Shown here piece after piece: positions 26,801 to 35,317 of a stretch of 64,000 bases of DNA. Where the stretch lies: positions 119,461,281-119,525,280 of the forward strand of contig CP136067.1 of the NCBI GenBank assembly GCA_032622095.1, written 5' to 3'. The notes below the pieces were generated by a model that saw only the letters and a program-made list of their open reading frames with translations, was not told the origin of the DNA and did no database searches. Source of the stretch: Siphonodentalium dalli. Lineage: Eukaryota; Mollusca; Scaphopoda; Gadilida; Siphonodentaliidae. The translations under genes and the position numbers were made by a program. The first letter of the stretch is position 1, and each line of letters opens with the position of its first letter.

Positions 26801-27240
26801 TGTATTTTTTGTTTAGGCCTAACCACACATGAAATATATAGCATGAAGTTACCTCAAACAAATGACTGTAGAATTGTTTTCTGAATTTAGCTTGTGAAGT
26901 TGTGTCAAGTTGTGACTGAATGCTACATAGAAATATGACAAAAAGGTGGCAAAGTCACACCGTTTACTACCATCATCATGCTCTCCTTATTCCCATAGTA
27001 TTCAGATGATCGACAAATCCATGGCATAGGAAGGTCACATAAGCGCATTAATTAAAACTAAAAGCCCCAGTGAAACTGTGTACCGTACAAGGATTGAAGG
27101 AATTCAACCGCGAGATTTCAAAAGTCATCGAAATTCGGCAACGTAATTTTTCTAAATAAGATTGAAGTCTCACCTGACGATAAACTAACTAAGACTGCAC
27201 TCGTAAAATAAGCAACGATTAAATAATTTTCGACGTTCAT
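17736..27240 (-). CDS. ADAM17: ADAM17/TACE-like disintegrin metalloprotease, 5' part (coding exons 1-4)
   Basis: ADAM17 is a membrane-anchored zinc protease that sheds ectodomains (TNF, EGFR ligands, Notch). Four minus-strand exons are visible: 27240-27174, 20908-20776, 19726-19593 and 17824-17736, all GT-AG and in phase (1, 2, 1, 0). The product starts with a hydrophobic signal peptide (residues 1-22). LNYYETLKSSDLHRRSRRSP, FRMFLKPQTDGLSEDFKVMV, KQDFFQGTLA and SKVIAHWEDDNIIATIY follow, matching the ADAM17 prodomain in order. RRSRR at residues 42-46 sits where the vertebrate upstream proprotein-convertase site lies. The cysteine switch, HExxH catalytic domain, disintegrin, EGF and transmembrane regions are not found between 1 and 17735. 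Either intron 4 is very large or the scaffold is broken at 16650. Recognition rests on residue-level similarity seen by eye, so ADAM17 rather than ADAM10 is likely but untested. Confidence 0.82.
18063..18097 (+). repeat. poly-G tract
   Basis: About 35 bases of G interrupted by one TT. Similar G or C runs occur near 16449, 21003, 37020, 45327, 55669 and 63182. They are probable sites of length error in the assembly. Confidence 0.9.
18110..18430. mobile_element. foldback element
   Basis: Arms at about 18170-18290 and 18305-18425 pair: AGTATGATAACTTCAGGTGA with its reverse complement near 18330, GGTCGGTATGAATTGTTG with CAACAATTCATACCGACC, and TAGCAAGGGAAGCC with GGCTTCCCTTGCTA. The loop is about 15 nt. 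A MITE-like long hairpin in ADAM17 intron 3; no coding content. Confidence 0.75.
18431..19392. other. ADAM17 intron 3, no further feature
   Basis: AT-rich intronic sequence. The short frames at 18595-18822 and 18961-19194 have no splice context or homology. Confidence 0.5.
19393..19563. mobile_element. palindromic MITE, CAGTAATGCCCTAA family (complete)
   Basis: Both ends present (AAGTAATGCCCTAATTAATC ... TTATTTAGAGCATTACTG), flanked by TA on each side. The arms meet almost directly at GGCTTGTTGCCAACAAGCC, leaving a near-perfect ~170-bp hairpin. It lies 30 bp from ADAM17 exon 3, inside intron 3. Confidence 0.88.
19593..19726 (-). CDS. ADAM17: ADAM17-like coding exon 3 (prodomain)
   Basis: Acceptor TTACTCTAG before 19726, donor GTAAAT after 19593; 134 bp, entry phase 2, exit phase 1. 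Encodes DFRMFLKPQTDGLSEDFKVM through KQDFFQGTLA. The DFF-G pattern aligns with WQDFFTGHVVG of the vertebrate protein. Confidence 0.85.
19760..19960. mobile_element. GCAGAATGAGGTCC foldback element, copy 2
   Basis: Palindrome at 19780-19867, with the downstream segment CTATGGGAGACCTAGACTCA shared with 10196-10400. It sits in ADAM17 intron 2, just upstream of exon 3. Confidence 0.7.
20077..20201. mobile_element. palindromic MITE, CAGTAATGCCCTAA family (left arm deleted)
   Basis: Left end CAGTAATGCCCTAAATAACCG jumps straight to the central GAGAGCTTTCCGAT. The right arm is complete to GGACATTACTG and is followed by TA. An internal deletion removed most of the left arm. Confidence 0.8.
20776..20908 (-). 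CDS. ADAM17: ADAM17-like coding exon 2 (prodomain start, RRSRR)
   Basis: Acceptor TTTTTTCCAG before 20908, donor GTAGGT after 20776; 133 bp, entry phase 1, exit phase 2. Encodes DLSLKLNYYETLKSSDLHRR, then SRRSP and HLTEVTFSGFG. The dibasic RRSRR matches the place of the RKR cleavage site early in the vertebrate ADAM17 prodomain. Confidence 0.85.
23641..25896. mobile_element. element C (GTCACGTACGTTAC family) nested in B copy 1
   Basis: Bounded by AGGGTGATTCTCA and TGAGAATCACCCT. The second B copy reads through the unoccupied site (TAGTACTATAAATAGTA on the B strand), which proves insertion. The phrase GTCACGTAYGTTAC recurs near 23656, 23834, 24019, 24039, 25340 (both orientations) and 25526. 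A 66-bp hairpin (24197-24262) and a TTAA MITE lie inside. No transposase frame seen. Confidence 0.82.
24709..24919. mobile_element. TTAA-flanked MITE nested in element C
   Basis: TTAA on both sides with ends CCCTTTCACGAC and GAATTGAAGGG. A fourth nesting level (A, B, C, this element). Piggybac-like by target site and CCC termini. Confidence 0.65.
25967..26063. repeat. 97-bp perfect palindrome inside element B copy 1
   Basis: Two 47-nt arms around a 3-nt loop (GATAATGGT-ATT-ACCATTATC at the centre). In the other B copy only one arm exists (about 59048-59104), so this palindrome arose after the copies separated. Confidence 0.9.
26271..26541 (+). pseudogene. conserved open frame of element B, frameshifted copy
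   Basis: Preceded by an acceptor-like AAATTTCCAG. It encodes KKYLDRSFTECGGEGG, then KPSLRDRYKTVTPIC. A missing base relative to the other copy (TGTGACAG versus TGTGAACAG) shifts the frame, so the frame ends DSAVVLD instead of a CxxC-containing tail. Shared with 55435-55725 (minus), where the tail reads CEQCSGARLTPVVARPYGKY. No family recognised; it may be the last exon of a transposon gene. Confidence 0.5.
27174..27240 (-). CDS. ADAM17: ADAM17-like coding exon 1 (start codon and signal peptide)
   Basis: ATG at 27240; 67 bp to donor GTGAGA, exit phase 1, which joins exon 2 as a glycine codon. It encodes MNVENYLIVAYFTSAVLVSL plus SSG, a short polar start and hydrophobic core typical of a signal peptide. 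Joining directly to DLSLKLNYYET is what an ADAM17 N-terminus requires. A CTTTATAG word on the minus strand near 27335 could be a promoter element, which is speculative. Confidence 0.72.
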
Positions 27241-27749
27241 CTTCAACATGGACTGGTGTTGGCACTAAAATCATAACAATGAAGTTTTTTGGACCATCCT
27301 AAACTGTTTTCCTTCCTGATTAAAAAACACTATAAAGCGCGGAACTTGACTACGGATGTGGGTATGAGCACCGTGAGCAAGTGCCCGTGGTTACATCAAG
27401 GCCCAATATAAGTCGTATGACTCGTGTATCTATCTACACATGTGACATGACTGTATCGATCTGATTTAAGATTTAATATTGAAAACACTAAATGGAGATG
27501 TGAAGAAAAAAACAGGCTAACAGTTTTGCCATGGAAGTTGATCCATGTAGACCTACTCTAAATGATCTATATATAGGGCTGTATATGTATATAGGCCCTA
27601 TATATATTGTAAGGCATTAGGCCCACTATACATGTATGTATAGGCCAGGTATAGGCCTGGGTCTGTATATTTTCAAGTCATAGTCATAAATGGCAGCCAC
27701 AATACCAATCTATAGCACAAAATATAATAGTCCTAGCTTATCTAATTTA
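27241..27749. other. ADAM17 upstream region
   Basis: Presumed 5' UTR and promoter side of the minus-strand gene. Contains GGCCTATA-rich short palindromes near 27570-27660. No coding signal. Confidence 0.4.
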
Positions 27750-28521
27750 TATGGGAGGCCCTTTTCACATTTATTATTTATTTACGCTTAAGCGCAAATA
27801 TTTGCGCTTAAGCGCAAATAACCTCTATCATAATAAAAATTAATATTCATTGATTCCCCCCTGAATTAATTTTAAATGGCACAGGCCTAAACACATCACT
27901 CAAGTCTATATACCGGTAGGCCCACCATATGAGGGAAGCAATCCCCCAGTAACCCTAGATCCCTTTTATGACATGGAAATGGTATAGATCTGTGCAGGAT
28001 ATGTCTCATTTATAAAATATACTTGATCTCTGTGATGGAGACACACATTCTTGGGGACAGGGATGCTGATAATATGAAAATAGGGTTTTTTCCCCTATTT
28101 CAAGTCAATAATTAAAGTACACAATATGAAGGAAGCAAGCCCCCCGGTAACCCCTAATTCCCTTTTTATGGCCATATAAATGGTACCGGTATATATCTGT
28201 GCAGGAGATATCCCTTTAATAAAATATACTAGAGCTCTGGGAGTGAAACACCAATTCCTGGGACACCAGGGACAGAGATGCTGATTATGCATATGGAAAT
28301 ATGTTTTTTCTTCAACTTCGAGTCTGTATGGGGCTATTACTATGGGCCCATCATAATAATATACTATGCCTCAGTATGAGATGGACTCAATCATTCACAA
28401 TCAGAGGGAAGTAAGGGAGTGTTAGGTATTTGATAGACACATAAATTGATAGACACATATTTGCGCTTAAGCGCAAATGATTTGCGCTAATAAATAATAA
28501 ATGTGAAAAGGGCCTCCCATA
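27750..28521. mobile_element. non-autonomous element with TATGGGAGGCCC termini
   Basis: Ends TATGGGAGGCCCTTTTCACA and its reverse complement extend inward about 33 bp. AATTTA flanks both sides (27744-27749, 28522-28527), a probable 6-bp target duplication. Subterminal copies of the 18-bp perfect palindrome TTTGCGCTTAAGCGCAAA occur on both sides (27783, 27803 region and 28462). The interior is a ~206-bp direct duplication (GGAAGCAATCCCCCAGTAAC and GGAAGCAAGCCCCCCGGTAA). Confidence 0.8.
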
Positions 28522-29360
28522 AATTTAGGCATGGTCATTATTATTAGCCAATATATATAGTGCATTATGTGCATATACAGGTCTAGACAACATAGGCCTA
28601 TGATATTTAAATTGGTTTATATAAACTAATAGACCTAAAGGTTTAATTAAACTAACATTATGTATAGGGCCTACATATGTATGGTAAATACGTTATGCTT
28701 AATAGATATACTTAAAAGCATAAATCAATAACATTGAATGCATCTCAATATTTATTAATAAACATATTAGTGTTGATCATTAATTTGGCCTCCATGCATA
28801 ACTGTAAGATATGCATGGGTCTATATATATATACACACCCCTATATGTATATAGTCAGTAGGGGTCAGTGGTGCCTCGCCGTGCCTGTCTGATAAATTCT
28901 CCAAATTTCCCAGCCCAGCCAATACAGCTGTTACAAATGATAAGCTGATACCCTTTACTTAAATATTTCCCAAATTATTACAACATTTTTCAACAAGAGA
29001 ATGGCAAAATATGCCTGTGGTAATTTCAACAAAGGGTCATAACTCTGGTGAAGATTGACTGGCGGAACTCAAATTCGAACCTAATTGACCTGTATTTTGG
29101 TCTAGTGAACTCACATACAACATTTCATTCAATTCAGTTTAGACTTGCTGAAGTTATCATCCAGAAACAAAAATTGAGTGCAGTTTTCAATACAGGTGTA
29201 TAAAAAGAGATAATGAGCAGAAATCTATTCCATTTCATATCTATATAATCCATTCCACTTTTTAAAATACAGACAAATTTAAGTCATTTGTCTTGTTTAA
29301 TTAAAGAACATTAGGAGTAATTAACTACTTTGAGACCACCCAGCTTTGTGAATAATTGAG
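28522..29360. repeat. intergenic; contains a dispersed CATAACTCTGGTGA repeat (28985-29190)
   Basis: 28985-29190 (AAAGGGTCATAACTCTGGTG ... GAAGTTATCATCCAGAAACA) belongs to a dispersed family also seen at 35590-35870 and 37888-38195. The rest is AT-rich with short TATA palindromes and no gene. Confidence 0.6.
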
Positions 29361-29808
29361 TTAAAGGTACTCAATCTGATCAGACGCTCCTAACTTACTA
29401 TTTCTTTGGCTTCAGGGTAAAAAATATTTGATTCGAGTCGAGGAACCCAACCAACAAAGCTCAGAGTGATCAGATATAGATTTTTGAAGTTTGTTATTTC
29501 TCAAGATGTGTAATACACGTGGTCAAACGGAAGGTCTCGGACAAAATTGCGGATGAAGATGGATAACTCTAAAATCAAGTGGTAATACGGCCAAATTATG
29601 TGATACTTAAGTGATAATACGTCCAAATTTTGTTGAACAAAATGTTGATAAATAACAAGTTTTGGGAAATTTGATACCATAGTTGATTGGTTAGCATTAT
29701 TTCGTTGCAATAAATTGATTCTGATAACTAAAGCATATTTTGAAGAAATATTGTTTTTGTTGTATCTTGATGATATGGGGACCGTCTGATCAGATTGAGT
29801 ACCATTAA
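29361..29808. mobile_element. TTAA-flanked MITE, AGGTACTCAATC family, copy 1
   Basis: Begins TTAAAGGTACTCAATCTGAT and ends CAGATTGAGTACCATTAA; the interior is partly palindromic (GACTCGAATC/GATTCGAGTC words, GATATAGATTTTTGAAGTTT). Full-length relatives at 31861, 39935, 48040 and 61977 share the TTAA boundaries. Confidence 0.8.
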
Positions 29809-29951
29809 TAGATTATAATTATACACTTCATATCTCATCCTATCTGACATTATTTAACATTTTCTATACTAAATGGATTCATCCACTCAGTTATAAAAGT
29901 ATACATTGGAATCTGTTGGAATGGACTATTTTTTTCATTTGGAAGGATGTT

Positions 29952-30412
29952 AGAGGCCCACTTAATTTTCGAGTCGCCAATTATTTGTTTTATAGTGACT
30001 TGATATAGGGTTTTAATAACAATCTATGGCATATTAAAATTATGATTAAAATGCTATAATTCATCACTATTTGAAACATCTGTGTCTCAGAAGGTGCCCA
30101 CAGAGAAATAGAAGACTTCCCCCCTTTGTCAACCAGAATGCAACAGAATTCAAACTTTTTCAATCGAAGGGGAAGAACTCTATCTTTAATATAGAGTTAT
30201 TCCCCCTACATTGAAAATACTACTGATTTTTAGTTCAATTTTGATGACAAAATGTGTTGGCAACTTAACAAAAACAACATGTCGACAGTTTATTACACCG
30301 GATAAGTTGATAATACAATGTTTTGGAGCTTCCTCTTTCAAATGGTATGTACTATGGCATATATTTTATATAATGTAATCTGGGGGTTCGAAAATTAAGT
30401 GGGCCTTTACGG
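29952..30412. mobile_element. MITE with AGGCCCACTTAATTTTCGA termini
   Basis: Left AGAGGCCCACTTAATTTTCG and right CGAAAATTAAGTGGGCCTTT are inverted repeats ~20 bp long; the interior is non-coding. Nested in the 29854-31773 element. Confidence 0.75.
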
Positions 30413-31216
30413 TAATATAATATTCAGATAATAAGTTCAACAAACAAGTAATTCCCTGCATGGCCCGGATAAGATTGTCTGGTGTATCCAAGAGAATTAA
30501 AGTACTACTTAAATCAGTTAATGATTTATTTGTCCGCAAAGTCGACCCAACGAAGCAAGGTCCACAGACACAACGAACACATACATACCAAATACAAACA
30601 TGACAAATAATAGGCTACACATGTTAAAACAATACTCATGTTAAGTGATTTAACAAACTCAATTAACTAAATAAATACACACATGGACACACACATAAAC
30701 ATAATAAATAAGCAACTGAAGGACATGCAACAGTTAATTAATTCATGCAGTACTCTGTTCATTGTGCCAATTCTATTTATACAAACTTAACTTCAAAGCC
30801 GCCAAGCCGAAGGCCGCCAAAATTATTTCAAAATTAAGAGATCATATAGGGTAGAAATAACCCACTCCGAGAAAACCAATTAAGTCAGAGCTGGAATCAA
30901 GTCGAGAAACTCTATCTCCGAATGACCACAAACGCAATGCCCTTGTGAAATCATATCAACTCATAGTGGACTATTTCTTGCTCAGCTTATATGATGCTGA
31001 TTATTGAATTGTGTAATCATCATGTGTTGACTGTTTGTATCGAGAATTAATGACAGATTTTCGTACTATCATGACTATGTATTGTAAAATCATGTGTTGA
31101 ATGTTCGTATAGAACTGACCGATTATGACTACTCTTATGAGAACTGAAGTGAAAATAAGAGGACTATACATTATAGGATGAGATTTGGCCAAGGCGGTGT
31201 CATACTGACTGAAACT

Positions 31217-31384
31217 TTACTCTAATCTATTAACCACCTGTATGAGGAATGATCTTAAACGACGAGTGCCTTCAAAATTGAGGTGTAACCCATCGTCTGC
31301 ATATAACTCGTCTTTGGGAGTCCCTCTCCCATAAAAAATGTTATAGGTTTTGAGGAACTGCATTTGGTTATGCACAAAATAATT
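31217..31384 (-). pseudogene. SGNH/GDSL-hydrolase-like C-terminal relic
   Basis: The minus strand encodes 55 residues ending at a stop: FLKTYNIFYGRGTPKDELYA, then DDGLHLNFEGTRRLRSFLIQ. DGxHLNxxG matches block V of SGNH hydrolases, with the catalytic Asp and His. An in-frame stop closes it upstream, so only the C-terminus survives. Such domains are carried by some retroelements, so a mobile-element origin is likely. Confidence 0.55.
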
Positions 31385-31860
31385 TCAACTAGCCCTGTTA
31401 GGCTCCCAAATCGGAAGACCTTATATATATATAATTGCTACGTTGGAGTCAATGTACTGAATGACAATACAAAGAATTCGAGCGAAAACTAGGTGTGATA
31501 GCTCATTAATTAACTGCGCCAATAATTTCCTCGATAAGAGTAACCAATGAGCGAATGGATAGCGCTCTCTTATTGGGTATGCAAATAAGGGTTTCTCTAA
31601 CTGTAATTAGGGACACTTGTCAGGTACCTCTCTGATGTCTATTTCTATGCCTAAACCACTTGGGAATTACGTAATTTGTAAACAAATACTACAATTTGTT
31701 GAACTTATTATCTGAACATTTCCTAAGGGAACTTCTCATCAATGACTACGGGTATTTGGTATAGAAGGGTTAAATCCACAAATAAATAACTGCTTCCTTG
31801 AATCATTAATAACCTAACCAAATGTCATTTGACCAATTATATTGTTCAATGATCCATATA

Positions 31861-32276
31861 TTAAAGGTACTCAATCCGATCAGACCCTCATAAATTACTA
31901 TTTCTTTGGCTTCGGGGGTAAAAAATATTTGATTCGAGTCGAGGAATCTACCCATCAACGCTCAGAGTGATCAGATATAAAAAAAAATTATTTCTATTGT
32001 TTGTGGCCCAGAAACACTCTGTCAAAAGGATGGTCTCGGTCAAAATTGCGCTATTATTACCACTTGATTTTAGAGTTATCCATCTTCGTCCGTTTGAATA
32101 AGTGTTTCTGGGGCAATTATTAGTACACATCTCGAGAAATAACAAACTTCAAAAATCAATATCTGATCACTCTGAGCATTGATGGGTGGGTTCCTCGACT
32201 CGAATCAAATATTTTTTACCCCTGAAGCCAAATAAATAGTAATTTAGGGGTGCTTAATCAGATTGAGTACCTTTAA
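31861..32276. mobile_element. TTAA-flanked MITE, AGGTACTCAATC family, copy 2
   Basis: TTAAAGGTACTCAATCCGAT at left and ATCAGATTGAGTACCTTTAA at right. The two halves are mostly reverse complements (GATTCGAGTCGAGGAA versus TTCCTCGACTCGAATC), making a long hairpin. Confidence 0.88.
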
Positions 32277-32788
32277 TTAGTGTCATCAAAATTAAATTAA
32301 GTATTATATTTGTTGTTTTTTTGTTGTGTTTCTGGGAACAAAACAGGCTGATATCCATTCTTCATATGAACTGACAGACTATAAAGTAATTGATATAAAT
32401 ATATTCACTGTTTTCAACTTTCCAAACTACACTGGGAATATACCATAATAGGGAACAAAATGTTCGAAAAATTATTGCAGCAAAAATGGGTTGATGGTCA
32501 TATAGTGATAACCACCTTATGGCTTATTCTCACTTATCCGGCAGGGATGTGTGAATGCATCTGAGCCGGCAGGTTATAGTCTGTTTTTACAATGTGTGAC
32601 TAGTGATCGCATCGCGGCAAGCAGTGTTTGTTTAAGCAAAGTGTAGCCCAAACTTACCGGCAATGACTGTATATCACGATATGAACTCTTGTCACTGAAA
32701 ACAACTCAAGTGAGTGATTTCCAGAGATCATCATGTTCTCACGCTAACATATAAATTACAGAGGTTCACAAAGACAGATCATATCAAA

Positions 32789-33095
32789 ATGGCAAACACT
32801 CAAGTACACATCTATTTCATTCCTAATGCTCGCGGTGGTAAATATCTCATCTTTAACAATTATAAGTTCTGTGTTAAGTCTAGAAGAAACGACAGTGTAC
32901 ATTGGCGATGCTGCTCGAAGACATGCAGTGCTACTGTAAATACCAAGAACGACATCGTGACATCATACAAAAGCCAGCATAACCACGAATCAGACCAGGC
33001 CCAAGTTGCTGCTGAAACCATCATCGCTGAGCTCAAAAACTTAGTTCGACAGACATCCAGACCAGTCACTGCTATCTACCAGGAAGAAATATCTA
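32789..33095 (+). CDS. FLYWCH zinc-finger exon of MULE transposase (exon 1)
   Basis: The ATG at 32789 is preferred over the in-frame ATG at 32714 because the domain begins right after it and the extension looks non-coding. The FLYWCH pattern is visible: YLIFNNYKFCVKSRRNDSVH, then WRCCSKTCSA and a terminal SQHNHE, giving the C2H2 zinc ligands (Cys-Cys then HNH). FLYWCH domains bind DNA and are often fused to MULE transposases. The exon ends at donor A|GTATGT (phase 1); the intron is 255 bp. Confidence 0.82.
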
Positions 33096-33350
33096 GTATG
33101 TATATCTTTGGAAATAATAACAATATAGTCTAGTATTAACAATACAATATAGTCTAGTGTTAACAATAAACTATAGTCTAGTCTAATTTTATTCTTATCT
33201 ATCATATTATAATTGATAACGCTCTTTATTATATTTCAACAATCATGAAACAAGGAATACATTAAAAACCAAAACAATTCTTATATATCATAATTGATAG
33301 CGCTTTTTATTATATACCGATATATTATATGATTATTTCCCTTTTTGCAG

Positions 33351-34391
33351 ATTTGCGGACAGACGAGACACATTCTGACATCATCGCAAAGGTTCCGACG
33401 TTCTATTCAGTGAAAGCGTCACTCTACACGAGAACGAAATGCCATTCAGCTACCAGAACGGTATACAAAGACGACAATGGACAGAGAATTTCTACTCATC
33501 GATGATGGTACGACTGACAGACTACTCATCTTCAGCACCGACGAGAATCTGCAGCACTTGTCGAACGCCCAGATGTTCTTCTGCGATGGAACATTCGACA
33601 AATGGCCGAAGACATTCCAACAGCTATATTCCATACATGCGTTTATCGACGGCCAGATGCACCCCCTCGTCTACGGCCTACTACCAGACAAGAAGCAATC
33701 GACTTATGAGAGATTTTTTCGACTCCTCAGCCTGAAAGCAGAAGAATTTTCAACACCACTAACACCAAATTACTGCTATACGGACTTCGAAATCGGAGCA
33801 CAGAATGCCATCAGAACAGTATTTCCTGGTGTGATAATGCGAGGATGCTATTTCCACTACAGCCAGGCAATATATAAGTATGCAACAACAACGGCCAAAC
33901 TTCCGTACGAAGGTGAAACGAAGAAGCTGATTCGAAGGGCAACTGCTTTACCATTCCTGCCGGTAGGTGATATCAGCGATGCCTGGTTCGAAGTACTTGA
34001 AGAGGCACCAGCAGGTAACGACATCGAGAAATTCACGGACTATGTCACATCGTACTGGGTGGAAGGCGACCACGGTAGACAGACATGGAATCACTTCGAC
34101 AATGACGGTCCAAGAACAACAAACCATGTCGAAGGCTGGCATAAGAAACTGCAAAATTATCTGCCGGGGGGCAAGCCGAACCTGTTCAACTTCATTGATT
34201 TCATTAAAAAAGAACAGGCGTATCATGAGTCGACAATACTACAAGTGAGCAATGGTGGTCGCGTCAGACCACAGCAGAGAAAATACAGGAGCGTCAACAA
34301 CAGCCTTCGGCATTACAAGAGAGTCTATAGAGAAGGGCAGTTGGGGATGTTAGATTATTTAGATTCATGTGGAAATTTTTCTGGCTTTTGA
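33351..34391 (+). pseudogene. MULE transposase exon 2 with a +1 frameshift
   Basis: Acceptor CCCTTTTTGCAG precedes 33351. The exon-1 frame continues as IIAKVPTFYSVKASLYTRTK, the expected start of this family, then stops. The homologous frame resumes from about 33477 as REFLLIDDGTTDRLLIFSTD, so a +1 shift near 33470-33485 is needed. It then shows FFCDGTFDKWPKTFQQLYSI (first Asp), CYTDFEIGAQNAI (second Asp), RGCYFHYSQAIYK (CxxH-type segment) and NHVEGWHKKL, through to a natural stop at 34391. Almost intact, so a recently dead copy or an assembly indel. Function if intact: cut-and-paste transposition. Confidence 0.85.
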
Positions 34392-34727
34392 TGTGCTATA
34401 TTGTATTGTATGTGATGATTATTATGTTGTATAAATGTATTATATTATATAAATGTATTATATTATAAATGTATTAACAATATATATAATATAATATAAT
34501 AAATCGTTTAAGTGCAACTGTTGTTCAAATGGTCCCCAAATGGAATACCGGTAAATCAGCCCAAATGTTGCTTAAATAAAAAAAACTGTAAAACAGTTAA
34601 AAACCTAAGTAACTGCAGATACAGACTATAAGCGGCAACTCTTTCATGTTGAGGATTATCACACCTACCTCCGATACAATACCTGCCGGACAAGTGAGAA
34701 CATCTCCAGCGCAGAGCCACAAGACTA

Positions 34728-34991
34728 CAGTAATGCCCTAAATAATCGACTCCTTAACCACAGAAGAATTATGGGTAATTTTTCAGGATTTAGTCAGAAA
34801 TATGGCTTGTTGCTTGTTGCTATATTTCCGACTAAATCCTGAAAAATTACCCATAATTCTGCTGTGGTTAAGGAGTCGATTATTTAGAGGGCTTTCCAAT
34901 GAATGCTAACAAGCCATATTTCTGACTAAATCCTGAAAAATTACCCATAATTCTGCTGTGGTTAAGGAGTCGATTATTTAGGGCATTACTG
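34728..34991. mobile_element. palindromic MITE, CAGTAATGCCCTAA family, three-armed copy
   Basis: TA-flanked; left arm 34728 on, then right arm to about 34888, then a second complete right arm (34889-34991) ending GGGCATTACTG. The extra arm differs at several bases (AATGCTAACAAGCC), so it is not a sequencing duplicate of the first. Confidence 0.85.
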
Positions 34992-35161
34992 TAGTCCCAT
35001 GACATCTTCAGAAATTTAATTACCGGGAAAGGATGGTTAGATTAAAGAGTGAACTACAGATGATTCAGAAGTGACCTGGAGATATGCACATTACTCAACA
35101 ACCTCTGGAACATTGACCCTGATGTCTTAAATTTTTTTTTTTATAAAGGGTTCTATGTACG

Positions 35162-35317
35162 ACAACTAGAGGACATAGTATGAAACTCCAGCGGGAGCAT
35201 GAAGACATTAAGAAGTCTTTCTTTACACAGAGAGTATTCATCTCATGGGACAACCTCCCGGACTTCATTGTTCAAGCACCCACATTGGGCGAATTTAAAA
35301 CTATAATAGACTCATAA
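35162..35317 (+). pseudogene. LINE pol C-terminal fragment
   Basis: Encodes TTRGHSMKLQREHEDIKKSF, then FTQRVFISWDNLPDFIVQAP, TLGEFKTIID and a stop. RGHSxKL followed by FxxRVxxxWxxLPxxxVxAxxxxxFK is the conserved carboxyl end of CR1/Jockey-type reverse transcriptase proteins. It is 5'-truncated right after a T-rich run (35129-35142), the usual state of a LINE insertion. Confidence 0.85.

Larger units (their letters stand above)
23175..26820 (+). mobile_element. large element B, copy 1 (AGGCCTAAA terminal repeats)
   Basis: Ends AGGCCTAAAAAAAAAGACGT...TTTCCGCTAAC and GTTAGCGGAAACAAATGTAT...TTTAGGCCT form ~35-bp terminal inverted repeats. A second copy in opposite orientation is 55157-59598. The shared interior includes an open frame near 26271-26540. 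This copy carries insertion C and a palindromic duplication at 25967-26063. Superfamily not identified. Confidence 0.8.
21387..26970. mobile_element. large non-autonomous element A (GGTGACTTTGCCAC family), host of nested elements
   Basis: The left end CCGTAAAATGGGGTGACTTT and the right end GGCAAAGTCACACCGTTTAC are inverted repeats. The phrase GGTGACTTTGCCAC recurs in both orientations near 21400, 21419, 21800-21850 and 23083-23130. The right-hand portion is interrupted by element B (23175-26820). TA abuts both ends. No transposase frame was seen. It fills much of ADAM17 intron 1. Confidence 0.65.
29854..31773. mobile_element. TTAA-flanked element, CTATACTAAAT family, long copy
   Basis: Ends TTAACATTTTCTATACTAAA and GGTATAGAAGGGTTAA. 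Short relatives (44281-44551) have the palindromic arms TCAGATAATAAGTTCAAC/GTTGAACTTATTATCTGA nearly adjacent. Here the arms (30424 and 31700 regions) are pushed apart by ~1.25 kb of inserted DNA containing an SGNH-like coding relic. Another MITE (29952-30412) is also nested in it. Confidence 0.7.
32525..34701 (+). mobile_element. FLYWCH-MULE DNA transposon
   Basis: Bounded by ATTCTCACTTATCCGGCAGG (32525) and CCTGCCGGACAAGTGAGAAC (34682-34701). Further in, TTATAGTCTG pairs with CAGACTATAA near 34632. Between the ends lies a two-exon gene with an N-terminal FLYWCH zinc finger and a MULE transposase domain. I could not find a matching 8-11-bp target duplication, so the exact outer boundary is uncertain. 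Confidence 0.8.

Noticed and set aside
33439-33735. 98-residue frame overlapping the MULE transposase
   Set aside because: Off-frame shadow of the transposase exon.
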